Source: Pseudomonadota bacterium (GTDB taxonomy: Bacteria > Pseudomonadota > Alphaproteobacteria > Rhizobiales > Hyphomicrobiaceae). From it: DNA of 64,000 bases. Position 1 is the first letter of the stretch. Each line of letters starts with the position of its first letter. The stretch lies in contig JAEZRM010000136.1 in NCBI GenBank assembly GCA_023412805.1, forward strand, positions 1-64,000, given 5' to 3'. A program made the translations under genes and the position numbers. The notes under the pieces were generated by a model that was not told where the DNA came from, searched no databases, and saw only the letters and a list, made by a program, of their open reading frames with translations. Positions 1-8,494 of the stretch are shown piece by piece.

Positions 1-68
1 CGGTCATAGTGTACCGTAACACAAGATCAGCCGCTGCCAAGCAGATCAGGCGCAGCAGCGTCCCAATC

Positions 69-731
69 CTACCAGGTGCGGCGTGCGCCGACATCGATGT
101 GGAAGAAACCGCGCCGGTAAAATTTCAGTCCACCGACCGACGCGTGACTGCGAAGGTATGAGTACACGCCACGAGCACCGCGACCGTGGACCCGGAAATC
201 GACGGCATTGCCCGAGAGGTGATGGGAATGACGTGCACCGCCGACCCGCGCATTGTGACGACGACCGCGGCACGTCGAGTTCACCGTGACCGGGCCAAAC
301 CGGCTCGCGACCTCGTAGACGACGGCACGAAGCCGCGCATTCAAGCAGCCCGAGCTCGCGACCCACTTCACGCCGCGCCCGGCGAGACTGGTGCCCACCT
401 CTGGTTTCGGCGTGTAGCTCCCGCCGAGGCTCGCAACCTGGACACCGCGCTTCCGCTTGGCGGCTGCCGTCCTCCTCGTCTTCTTCCTGCTGCTGGTGAT
501 ACGGCGGCTCCCGCCTGTCAGGCTCTCGCGCGAACGCTCCGTTCGGCTGGCACCAAGGCCCATGCGTCGCGCCGGCTTGCGGGTTTGCTCCGAAGCAAAC
601 GACGTGGACAGCCATTCGCCGACATTTTGCGCCTGAGCGCTGCTGGTTGTCAGCACCGCCGCGGCGGCACCGAGCACAATCGTACCTGTAACTGCCGCTG
701 TCCGGCAGCAGCACTTGATGAACGAACGCAT
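69..731 (-). CDS. Secreted M15-type (YcbK/DUF882-like) peptidase
   Basis: This 220-residue exported protein is probably a cell-wall carboxypeptidase of the Peptidase_M15_3 type that acts on peptidoglycan in the periplasm. The N-terminus has basic residues, a hydrophobic stretch and an AQA site near residue 35, which fits a signal peptide. A basic, Ser/Arg-rich linker follows to about residue 100. The C-terminal domain has SHHLSGNAVDF and a terminal FHIDVG, matching the SxHxxGxAxD and HxD zinc-site pattern of M15 enzymes. I chose the ATG at 731 because an AGGGGAG lies about 10 nt upstream; an in-frame GTG at 761 is the alternative. It is monocistronic and convergent with nothing on its right. 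The substrate is inferred from the family. Confidence 0.8.
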   Translation of the reverse strand: MRSFIKCCCRTAAVTGTIVLGAAAAVLTTSSAQAQNVGEWLSTSFASEQTRKPARRMGLGASRTERSRESLTGGSRRITSSRKKTRRTAAAKRKRGVQVASLGGSYTPKPEVGTSLAGRGVKWVASSGCLNARLRAVVYEVASRFGPVTVNSTCRGRRHNARVGGARHSHHLSGNAVDFRVHGRGARGVYSYLRSHASVGGLKFYRRGFFHIDVGARRTW

Positions 732-886
732 ATACTGCGTACTCCCCTGTAGACGGAGCACGGCCCGAGCGGCCGTGTCCGAGTGTGTGCAGCCCCCGCC
801 GACTGCATCAGGGGTAGGTGCAATTACCGAGCCTGTTAAGCTATTGTTTAGGTTGATGGTTAACCGGGGATAGTACCGTATCGAGA

Positions 887-2215
887 CTAATTACCCTCGT
901 GGAAGCGCACCGGCTCCCCTACGGCGGGGGTCAGGATCTCCCCATCCCACATGACCGGGTTACCCCTCACGACGGTGCCGACCGGCCACCCGCGCACGCT
1001 GCCGCCATCGTAGGGCGTCCAGCCGGCGCGCGACTTTATCCAGTCGTTGGTGATGGTCATGGTGCGCTTCAGATCCACGACTGTCAGGTCGGCGTCATAG
1101 CCGACGGCGATGCGGCCCTTGCCTGCGATCCCGAAGAGCCGCGCAGGCCCATGGCTCGTCAGATCGACGAAGCGCTGCAGCGTCAAGCGGCCGGCATTCA
1201 CGTGGTCCAGCATGACCGGAACCAGCGTCTGCACGCCGGTCATGCCGGAGTGACTTTCGGGATAGGGGTGATCCTTCTCCTCCCGCGTATGCGGCGCGTG
1301 GTCCGAGCCGAGCACGTCGACCGTGCCGTCGGCAATACCGGCCCAGAGCGCCTGGAGGTGGCGCCCGTCGCGCACCGGAGGGTTCATCTGGGCCAACGTG
1401 CCGAGCCGTTCATAACAGTCCGGCGCCATGAGGGTCAGGTGGTGAGGGGTGACCTCGACACTGGCCCAGGCCTTGTGCTCGCCGAGGTAGGCCATCTCCT
1501 CCGCCGTCGAGACGTGCAGCACGTGGACCCGCTTGCGGTAGCGCGCGGCGAGGCGGACCAGGCGGTCCGTCGCGATCATTGCCGCCATCTCGTCGCGCCA
1601 CACGGGATGCGATGAAGGATCGTTCGGCCGGCGCAGCCCCATGCGCTCCTTCAGCCGCGCCTCGTCCTCGGCATGGAAGGCAGCCCGTCGCGAAATCGCG
1701 GCGATCACGCGCTCGAGCGATGGCTCATCCTCGATCAGAAGATTGCCGGTGGACGAGCCGATGAACACCTTGATGCCGGCCGAAGCCTCGAGCCGCTCCA
1801 GGTAGGGTATCTCGCCGATATTCTCGCGCGTCCCGCCCACATAGAACGCGAAATCGCAATGCATGCGCCCGCGTGCCCGCGAGACTTTGTCGGCAAGCGC
1901 CTCCTCGGTCGTCGTCAGCGGGTTCGTGTTGGGCATCTCGAACACGGCGGTGACGCCACCGGTGACGGCCGCGAGGCTGCCTGACGCCAGGTCCTCCTTG
2001 TGCTCGAGCCCCGGTTCGCGGAAATGGACCTGCGTGTCGATCACGCCCGGGAGAACGTGCAAATCCTTGGCATCGATGATTTCCGCTGCCCGTGTCCCGG
2101 ATAGATCGCCGATACCCGCGATCCGCCCACCGACGATACCGATGTCGCGAACGCCCTCGCCGTCGTGATTGACGACCGTTCCCCCCTTGAGGATAAGGTC
2201 GAAGTGATCTGCCAT
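887..2215 (-). CDS. pyrC: Dihydroorotase (class I type)
   Basis: The 442-residue protein should catalyse cyclisation of carbamoyl aspartate to dihydroorotate in pyrimidine synthesis. It has the amidohydrolase landmarks: VIDTQVHFREPG at residues 58-69, an EMPNTNP segment, a HAEDEARL segment, and GSDHAPH near the C-terminal third. Residue 62 is Gln where the usual DxHxH metal site has its first His. I recall this DTQVHFREPG form from other alphaproteobacterial dihydroorotases, so it is probably a subgroup trait and not damage. The start at 2215 has GGGAGG a few bases upstream; the frame stays open another 37 codons without a better start. It is divergent from ygfZ with a 143-bp gap. An allantoinase-like role cannot be excluded, but no purine-degradation neighbours are present. 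Confidence 0.88.
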   Translation of the reverse strand: MADHFDLILKGGTVVNHDGEGVRDIGIVGGRIAGIGDLSGTRAAEIIDAKDLHVLPGVIDTQVHFREPGLEHKEDLASGSLAAVTGGVTAVFEMPNTNPLTTTEEALADKVSRARGRMHCDFAFYVGGTRENIGEIPYLERLEASAGIKVFIGSSTGNLLIEDEPSLERVIAAISRRAAFHAEDEARLKERMGLRRPNDPSSHPVWRDEMAAMIATDRLVRLAARYRKRVHVLHVSTAEEMAYLGEHKAWASVEVTPHHLTLMAPDCYERLGTLAQMNPPVRDGRHLQALWAGIADGTVDVLGSDHAPHTREEKDHPYPESHSGMTGVQTLVPVMLDHVNAGRLTLQRFVDLTSHGPARLFGIAGKGRIAVGYDADLTVVDLKRTMTITNDWIKSRAGWTPYDGGSVRGWPVGTVVRGNPVMWDGEILTPAVGEPVRFHEGN

Positions 2216-2358
2216 ACTGGCCTCCCAAGAGCGTTCAGGAACGCTTGCAGCGCCGCCGCACGCGGCTTGCCCGTCGGCGCGAAATACCCCAGATGAGAGA
2301 AGCGCGCCAGCCGCCCGATACGTCATGCTGGGCCGTGCCGCGCAGGAGTAGGGACGAA

Positions 2359-3237
2359 ATGAGCACCTCTGTTGTCGCGCTGCTTGCCGATCGCGGCGTC
2401 GTGTCGCTCTCGGGGGGCGACGTCGTCGACTTCCTCGATAATATTGCCACGAACGACCTGTCGAACGTGCCGACCGGCGAAGCGCGCTTTGCCGGCCTCC
2501 TGACCCCGCAAGGCAAGATACTCTTCGAATTCTTCGCGCTGCGGACCGAGGATGGCTGGCTGCTCGAGACGCCCGCCGATCGTGTGGGCGATCTCATCAA
2601 ACGCCTCACCCTGTACAAGCTGCGCGCGAAGGTCACGATTGCGGATGTTTCCGCCGATTTCGGCGTCGCCGTTGCCTGGGGGCCGATGCAACCCGCGATC
2701 GATGGCGGATGGATGTACGCTGATCCGCGTCACGGCAACCTCGGCTGGCGCATCCTCGCGCCCCGTGACGGCCTCGCGCACCTTCCCGGCGAAGCCGTCC
2801 CCGAAAGCCGCTACCACGAGCGCCGCGTCGAACTTGGCATAGCGGAGGGAGGATACGATTATGTGCTCGGCGACACCTTCCCGCACGAAGCCAACTACGA
2901 TCGGCAGCACGGCGTATCTTTCACCAAGGGCTGCTTCGTCGGCCAGGAAGTCGTCGCGCGCATGCAGAACAAGTCGGTCGTCCGAAAGCGCGTGACACTG
3001 GTCACCGGCACCGAGCCGCTGCAGACAGGCGCCGAGATCCGGATCGGCGCCGCCGTCATCGGCGCGCTCGGTACGGTCGCAGGGCCGCATGGCCTCGCCT
3101 TGCTGCGGCTCGACCGGGCCGTCGAAGCGGCTGACAAGGGCGAGCCACTGGTCGCGGGCACCAGCACGATCATCGCTGATACCACCACACTCGATCGCTA
3201 TCGGGCCGGTGTCGCAGCAAGGGCATCCGCACCATGA
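2359..3237 (+). CDS. ygfZ: Folate-binding protein YgfZ / CAF17-like
   Basis: This 292-residue cytosolic protein belongs to the GcvT-related YgfZ/IBA57 family, which supports repair or assembly of certain Fe-S enzymes using tetrahydrofolate. The family signature K-G-C-F-V-G-Q-E is at residues 190-197. The N-terminal half has the GcvT-like region ending in TPQGKILFEFF. Length is usual for the alphaproteobacterial form. The start at 2359 follows AGGAGTAGGG; the open frame extends upstream to 2245 without a comparable ribosome site. It is first in an operon with tag and an HD-domain gene, the next start overlapping its stop as ATGA. Function is inferred from the signature. Confidence 0.9.
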   Translation: MSTSVVALLADRGVVSLSGGDVVDFLDNIATNDLSNVPTGEARFAGLLTPQGKILFEFFALRTEDGWLLETPADRVGDLIKRLTLYKLRAKVTIADVSADFGVAVAWGPMQPAIDGGWMYADPRHGNLGWRILAPRDGLAHLPGEAVPESRYHERRVELGIAEGGYDYVLGDTFPHEANYDRQHGVSFTKGCFVGQEVVARMQNKSVVRKRVTLVTGTEPLQTGAEIRIGAAVIGALGTVAGPHGLALLRLDRAVEAADKGEPLVAGTSTIIADTTTLDRYRAGVAARASAP

Positions 3238-3842
3238 CGAAAGCAGAGGTCGTCCGTTGCGGCTGGGTCGGCATTTCCGATGCCGAGTACACGCGCTATC
3301 ACGACGAGGAGTGGGGCGTACCCAGGTCCGACGACAAGGCGCTCTTCGAGAAGCTCATCCTCGAAGGCTTTCAGGCTGGCCTGTCGTGGATCACGATCCT
3401 CCGGAAACGCGAGAATTTCCGCAAGGCCTTCCATGGTTTCGACGCCGAGCGCGTCGCGCGCTACAGCGCCCACGATGTCGAGCGGCTCATGAATGATGCC
3501 GGCATCGTCCGCAACAAAGCGAAGATCGAGGCGACGATCGAGAACGCGCAAGCCTATCTGCGCCTGAAGGAGCGCACGAGCCTCGGCAAATTCCTCTGGG
3601 ATTTTCTCGACGGGAAGCCGGTCGTGCACGAGCGGCGCACCATGCGCGACATACCGCCTGAAACGCCCCAGTCCAAAACGATCTCGAAGGCCCTCAAGAA
3701 GGAAGGCTTCCGCTTCGTCGGCCCGACGACGGTCTATGCCTTCATGCAGTCCACGGGCTTCGTCAATGATCACCTCGTCGATTGCCATCGGCACGCACCC
3801 TGCGCGGCGCTCCAGCGCAAATTCAAGGCACCGAGATCATGA
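3234..3842 (+). CDS. tag: DNA-3-methyladenine glycosylase I
   Basis: The 202-residue enzyme removes 3-methyladenine from alkylated DNA in base-excision repair. It has the Tag signatures RCGWVG at the N-terminus, YHDEEWG at residues 22-28, and LEGFQAGLSW at 43-52, which includes the glutamate of the base pocket. Candidate zinc ligands are Cys9 and His23 at the N-terminus and the His/Cys of DHLVDCH near residue 180. Length matches the family. It starts inside the stop of ygfZ (ATGA) and its own stop overlaps the next gene in the same way, so the three genes are probably translationally coupled. Confidence 0.93.
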   Translation: MTKAEVVRCGWVGISDAEYTRYHDEEWGVPRSDDKALFEKLILEGFQAGLSWITILRKRENFRKAFHGFDAERVARYSAHDVERLMNDAGIVRNKAKIEATIENAQAYLRLKERTSLGKFLWDFLDGKPVVHERRTMRDIPPETPQSKTISKALKKEGFRFVGPTTVYAFMQSTGFVNDHLVDCHRHAPCAALQRKFKAPRS

Positions 3843-4453
3843 GCGGTACGGCTGATGACGGCAAGCCACGCGCCTGGCAACGGATGCTGTCGGGCCGCCG
3901 TCTCGATCTGCTTGCGCCGTCGCCGGACGACATCGCAATAGAGGACATCGCCCATGGCGTCGCGCGCGTGGCGCGCTGGAATGGTCAGACGCGCGGCGAT
4001 CATGCCTTCTCCGTCGCGGAGCACTCGGTGCTTGTGGAGGACATTGCCGGCACGCTCAATCCGCAGTGGGAAAAGCAATGGCGCCTCGCGGCGCTGCTGC
4101 ATGACGCACCCGAGTACGTGATCGGCGATCTCATCAGTCCCTTCAAGGCGGCCATAGGCTTCGACTACAAGAGCATCGAGAACCGCCTGCTCGAGGCGAT
4201 CCACGTGCGCTTTGGCCTGCCCAAGTCGTTGCCTGCCGAGATCACAGCCGCCATCAAGCACGCCGACCGCATCGCTGCGTACTACGAGGCAACATTGCTC
4301 GCCGGCTTCTCCACAGAGGAAGCCGATCGCTATTTTGGCATCCCCGCCGTCCCGCCGAGTCTCGAAGCGCTGCTGTCGCGCCTGGAACCGTCGCCCGTGG
4401 CGACGGCTCAGGCGACCTTCCTCTCACGCTTCACGACGCTCAGCGGCCCCTGA
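3839..4453 (+). CDS. HD-domain phosphohydrolase (YfbR-like)
   Basis: This 204-residue protein has an HD-type metal phosphohydrolase domain. His62 (in AEHSVL) and the His88-Asp89 pair (in LLHDAPEYVIGD) supply the first ligands, and a later aspartate is probably in KHADRIAAYYEA. The resemblance is to YfbR-like 5'-nucleotidase or phosphohydrolase proteins; the substrate cannot be read from sequence. The ATG overlaps the tag stop as ATGA, so it is third in the ygfZ-tag operon. Its last 14 bases overlap the convergent crotonase gene. A housekeeping nucleotide-pool or repair role fits the neighbours but is inference. Confidence 0.8.
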   Translation: MSGTADDGKPRAWQRMLSGRRLDLLAPSPDDIAIEDIAHGVARVARWNGQTRGDHAFSVAEHSVLVEDIAGTLNPQWEKQWRLAALLHDAPEYVIGDLISPFKAAIGFDYKSIENRLLEAIHVRFGLPKSLPAEITAAIKHADRIAAYYEATLLAGFSTEEADRYFGIPAVPPSLEALLSRLEPSPVATAQATFLSRFTTLSGP

Positions 4454-5237
4454 ATTGCGGCTTCCGCTTCTCCATGAAGGCGCGGCGACCTTCGGCATAG
4501 TCGTCGCTCTCGAAGCAAGCTTCGACGAACTGGTCGAGGCGCGCCATGTCGGGATTCTCCGGATGGTCGAAGAGTTCGTCGATGGATTCCTTGGCGGCCC
4601 TGATCGAGAGCGGGGCATTGATCGCCATCTCCTCCGCCACTTTCCGCGTCGCAGCTTCCAGCTCAGCGGATGTCACGACGGCATTCACCATGCCCATGGC
4701 AAGCGCATCGGCCGCTGAGTAGCGCCGCCCCGTGAAGAGCATCTCCTTGGCCTTCGCGGCTGACATGACCGCCAGCATGGGCCTGATCCAACGCGGGTTG
4801 TAGCCGATCGAAAGCTTGGCCGCCGGAATCGAGAAGATCGCGTCGTCGGATGCCCAGCGCATATCGCAGCAGATGGCGAGTTCACAGCCGCCACCGAAGC
4901 AGTAGCCGTGCACCATCGCGATGGTGGGCTTGCTCGCGCGTCCGACCGCCTCGAATGCTTCGTGGTTGATCTCGTCGTAGCGTCGCGCTTCGGCGCCCGT
5001 GCGGTTGCCCTCGAATTCGGAGATGTCGGCGCCGGCGGAGAAGGCCTTGGTGCCGGCACCGCGAAGCACGATCACGCGTACGTCCGGATTGGCCTCCGCC
5101 TCGCGGATGTGCCGCGGCAGCGCCTCCCACATATCCCGCGTATAGGCGTTGAGACGTGCGGGGTTGTCGGCGATGATCGTGCAGATGCCGCCCTCGATCC
5201 GTGTGCGCAGTGTCGGGGGCGATGTCTCGGTCGGCAT
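4440..5237 (-). CDS. Enoyl-CoA hydratase/isomerase family protein (crotonase fold)
   Basis: This is a 265-residue crotonase-family protein. The oxyanion-hole segments are visible as AFSAGADI and GYCFGGGCELAICCD. The second helix that normally reads QPE...PGAGG in true hydratases reads IPAAKLSIGYNPRW here. One of the two catalytic glutamates is therefore replaced by alanine, while the Glu of GGGCEL remains. That pattern points to another crotonase reaction (isomerase, hydrolase or decarboxylase) more than to a standard hydratase. The start at 5237 has CAGGAG upstream. It overlaps the end of the HD gene tail to tail and lies alone. The exact substrate is unknown. Confidence 0.82.
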   Translation of the reverse strand: MPTETSPPTLRTRIEGGICTIIADNPARLNAYTRDMWEALPRHIREAEANPDVRVIVLRGAGTKAFSAGADISEFEGNRTGAEARRYDEINHEAFEAVGRASKPTIAMVHGYCFGGGCELAICCDMRWASDDAIFSIPAAKLSIGYNPRWIRPMLAVMSAAKAKEMLFTGRRYSAADALAMGMVNAVVTSAELEAATRKVAEEMAINAPLSIRAAKESIDELFDHPENPDMARLDQFVEACFESDDYAEGRRAFMEKRKPQFRGR

Positions 5238-5468
5238 GTCGGCTCCTGAGCGTTTCTCGTTTTCCGGCGGCACTCTAACCCCATTCTCGTCGGCGCACGC
5301 CACTGCCTAACGGCATGGCACCTTTCTTTGCCGGCAACACCGTGAGCACTCCGGCTGAATGGAGATATTCACCAGGGCCCAAAGCCCCGATTGCCAAGAA
5401 TCGTCTTTCTGCCTAGTTTCCAGCCTCTCACTTCCCGCCTTTTGCTCCGCTTCCTGCGGTGTAATCCC

Positions 5469-7820
5469 GTGTCTCAAAATTCGGCGCCGTCCGGCTATGG
5501 GGTTGCTGCGCTCGCACTGGTTGCGGGCTGGCTGGTGCTTTGCGCTCCCTGGCTATTCGGCAATGTTGCCATACCCTACGACGCCAAGGCGCACTTCCAG
5601 GCGCAGGTCCAGTTCCTGGCCAATGCGTTCCACACGGGCCAGTCGCCGTTCTGGAACCCGCACATCTTCGCCGGCTCGCCGCAGATTGCCGATCCCCAAA
5701 GCCTCGTGCTTTCGCCCGCCGTCCTGATCGCGCTACTGGATCCCTCGCCGAGCTTCCGGCTCGTCGACGGCTATACATTCGGCCTGCTCGCGCTTGGCGG
5801 CTTCTCCATCATGCTTTTCTTCCGCGATCGCGGCTGGCACCCTGCGGGTGCGATCGTCGCCGCGCTTGCGTTCGCTTTCGGCGCCTCGGCCGCATGGCGT
5901 GTGCAGCACGTCGGACAGATTCAATCCTTCGCCTTCTTCGCGCTCGCGCTTTGGCTTCTTGCGCGGACCGTCGACCGTCAGTCGCACCGTTGGGGCATCG
6001 GCGCCGGTGTGGCCATGGGCTTGATGATCGTCGAGCCGGATCAGGTCGCCTATCTCGCCGGGCTCGTTCTCGTCGGATACGTGATCCATCACTGGCTCGA
6101 CGGCGAGGGACGCGTCATACGCTTCGAGGCGAGCCTGCGCCCGCTGATGGCTGCAGGGATTACGTGCATTGTCCTAGCGGCGCTCCCGCTCTTACTAACG
6201 GTCCTGTTCGTCCTTTCGTCGAGCCGGCCGAGCATTCCGTTTGCGGAAGCCACGCGCGGCTCCCTTCACCCGGCATCGCTGCTCACGCTCGTCTTTGCCG
6301 ATCTCTACGGCGCCTTCGACAAGGCCGTCGAGTATTGGGGGCCATTCAGTTGGACGTGGGATCCCAACGAGGTCACACTCTCGCAGAATATGAGCCAGCT
6401 CTATATCGGCGCGCTGCCGATTGCGCTGCTGGCCGGCCTTGGCTTTTCCAGGCGTCAGTTGCTCACGCGCGAGATACGCTTTTTCTCGATCGCCGCCGTA
6501 CTGATGACCCTCTACGCGCTCGGCTCCAATACGCCGGCCTTCAGGATTTTCTACGAGGCACTGCCGGGCGTCTCGCTTTTCCGGAGGCCTGCCGATGCAA
6601 CGTTTCTCGTCGGGGGCCTGCTGGCGATCCTCAGCGGCTATCTCGTGCACCTCTGGATGACGAATACGGCGCTCACCGAACCCTCGCGTCCACGCCTACG
6701 CCTCAAGGTATCGCTGCTTCTGCTGTTGGCGGCTGCGGCTGTCGCCGTGGCTCTTTCGCAAAACCGGCTCGGCGTCGCGATCCGCCCCATGGCGTTCAGC
6801 TTCACCTGGATCGCGGCCAGCGTCGGCATCCTCCTGCTCGTAACGCGCATCGGCCACCGCACGTCGTGGATGGTCGTACCCGCGCTCGCGGCGATCCTCA
6901 CGGCTGACCTCGCCATCAACAATGGCCCGAACGAATCGACCGCGCTTCCGACCGAAAATTTCGCAATGCTCGATCCAGACACCCCGGGTGAGACCATCCG
7001 CATCATCAAGAGCCTTGCGCAGCAGCCACCGGGTTCCGCCCGGCGTGACCGCGTAGAACTCGCGGGTCTCGGCTTCGAATGGCCGAATACGGCCATGGTG
7101 CACGGGTTCGACCACACGCTCGGCTACAATCCGCTGCGCCTCGCCGACTTTACCCGGGCCGTCGGCGCCGAGGACTCGATCATCGGTCCGAACCAGCGCC
7201 ACTTCACGCCGCTCTTTCCATCCTACCGCTGCCGCCTCGCCAACCTGCTGGGACTTCGCTACATCGTCTCGCCTGTGCCGATCGATCGGATCGACCGCAC
7301 GGCCAAGCCGACGGATCTGCGCTTCATGGCGCGAACGCCCGACGGGTACATCTACGAGAACACCGAGGCGCTGCCGCGCGTTCTCTTCGTGCGCAACTGG
7401 CAGATCGCCGACTTCGCTCGGATCATGCACGATGGCAAGTGGCCCACCGCAGATCCACGCACCACCGTGCTCCTCGATAAGCGACCGAGCCTGCCCGCGC
7501 CCCTGACGTTCGAGCCGCCATGGATTCTCGAGGCGCCCACGGTCCGTATCATCCGCTACGAGAACACCGTCATAGACATCGAGGTTGAGACCACCGAGCC
7601 GGGCTTCGTCGTGCTCAATGACGTCTGGCATCCATGGTGGTTCGCAACTGTCGATGGATATCCGGCGCCCATACTCAAGGCCAATGTGCTCTTCCGAGCA
7701 TTATCCGTCGGCTCCGGCGGGCACACCATTCGCTTTCAATTCGCGCCTGTCGCGGGTGCGCTGCAGGAGCTTCGCTCGAAGCTCGGTGCATATCGCGGAA
7801 ATAGTGCGCCGACGCACTAG
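5469..7820 (+). CDS. YfhO-like multi-pass membrane protein
   Basis: This is a large integral membrane protein of about 783 residues. Roughly the first 500 residues are a run of 10 or more hydrophobic helices. The rest is a soluble extracytoplasmic region. It resembles the bacterial YfhO family, linked in other bacteria to envelope glycosylation. The C-terminal GFVVLNDVWHPWW and the late GGHTIRFQF segment are typical of that family. The start is uncertain: I prefer GTG at 5469, but the frame opens at a TTG at 5391 and neither has a strong ribosome site. It stands alone, so its partner and substrate are unknown. Confidence 0.72.
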   Translation: MSQNSAPSGYGVAALALVAGWLVLCAPWLFGNVAIPYDAKAHFQAQVQFLANAFHTGQSPFWNPHIFAGSPQIADPQSLVLSPAVLIALLDPSPSFRLVDGYTFGLLALGGFSIMLFFRDRGWHPAGAIVAALAFAFGASAAWRVQHVGQIQSFAFFALALWLLARTVDRQSHRWGIGAGVAMGLMIVEPDQVAYLAGLVLVGYVIHHWLDGEGRVIRFEASLRPLMAAGITCIVLAALPLLLTVLFVLSSSRPSIPFAEATRGSLHPASLLTLVFADLYGAFDKAVEYWGPFSWTWDPNEVTLSQNMSQLYIGALPIALLAGLGFSRRQLLTREIRFFSIAAVLMTLYALGSNTPAFRIFYEALPGVSLFRRPADATFLVGGLLAILSGYLVHLWMTNTALTEPSRPRLRLKVSLLLLLAAAAVAVALSQNRLGVAIRPMAFSFTWIAASVGILLLVTRIGHRTSWMVVPALAAILTADLAINNGPNESTALPTENFAMLDPDTPGETIRIIKSLAQQPPGSARRDRVELAGLGFEWPNTAMVHGFDHTLGYNPLRLADFTRAVGAEDSIIGPNQRHFTPLFPSYRCRLANLLGLRYIVSPVPIDRIDRTAKPTDLRFMARTPDGYIYENTEALPRVLFVRNWQIADFARIMHDGKWPTADPRTTVLLDKRPSLPAPLTFEPPWILEAPTVRIIRYENTVIDIEVETTEPGFVVLNDVWHPWWFATVDGYPAPILKANVLFRALSVGSGGHTIRFQFAPVAGALQELRSKLGAYRGNSAPTH

Positions 7821-7985
7821 TCAGCAATGCGTCCCCTTATTCCAGGATGCGAAATACAATCCGCTTTCCCGTTTAGAGCCAATGGGTAGACGCCGTCGGA
7901 ACAAGAGGTCTAGGATGGTAGCGGCTGAAGAACGCCGTCGGGCTTCACAGTAACCGGCTGGCGCTAGGGGAGGAGCGGAGGTCGT

Positions 7986-8486
7986 ATGGCAGTTGAAGAC
8001 CCGGCCGGGCGGTCGGCCGGCGAGGACGTGCGCAGCACATTCTTAAATCGAGAGGTGCTGGCTGGCCTCTTTCTCATTGGATCGGCGGCCGTCGGATATT
8101 ATGCGGCGTTTCCACTGGATGCGGGCTCTATGTCCGGCGTCGGCTCCGGGCTCCTGCCCAAGGCGGTCGCACTCCTGCTCGGTGCGTTCGGCATCTACCT
8201 CATCGTCATAGGGCGCATTGGTACGCACGAGCGTGTTGAAGGCTTCTCCCTGCGCGGCACAATCTTCGTTCTCGGTGCCATCATGGCCTTTGCGGCCACG
8301 GTTCGCCCGCTAGGTCTGCTGGTGGCAGGCCCGCTGTCGATGCTCCTCTCCTCTATGGCCGACCCGGATACGCGCCCGATGGAGATCATCGCGTTCACTG
8401 CCTTCATGACCGCCGGTTGCTATCTACTCTTCAAGGTTGTCCTGAACCTGCCTATCCCCGTCCTGCCGCCTCTACTCGGATACTGA
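7986..8486 (+). CDS. tctB: Tripartite tricarboxylate transporter small membrane subunit TctB
   Basis: The 166-residue protein has four predicted membrane helices and sits directly before tctA and tctC. This matches the small, poorly conserved TctB subunit of the tripartite tricarboxylate transporters. The complex uses a periplasmic binding protein and an ion gradient to import carboxylates. The N-terminal 17 residues are hydrophilic and the last helix ends in PIPVLPPLLGY. The ATG at 7986 follows GGGGAGGAGCGGAGG, a strong ribosome site. It is the first gene of the operon; the gap to tctA is 8 bp. Confidence 0.88.
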   Translation: MAVEDPAGRSAGEDVRSTFLNREVLAGLFLIGSAAVGYYAAFPLDAGSMSGVGSGLLPKAVALLLGAFGIYLIVIGRIGTHERVEGFSLRGTIFVLGAIMAFAATVRPLGLLVAGPLSMLLSSMADPDTRPMEIIAFTAFMTAGCYLLFKVVLNLPIPVLPPLLGY

Positions 8487-8494
8487 GGCGCGCC

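Noticed and set aside
1410..2228. Long alternative frames over the dihydroorotase gene
   Set aside because: They are shadows of a well-recognised gene on the other frame or strand.
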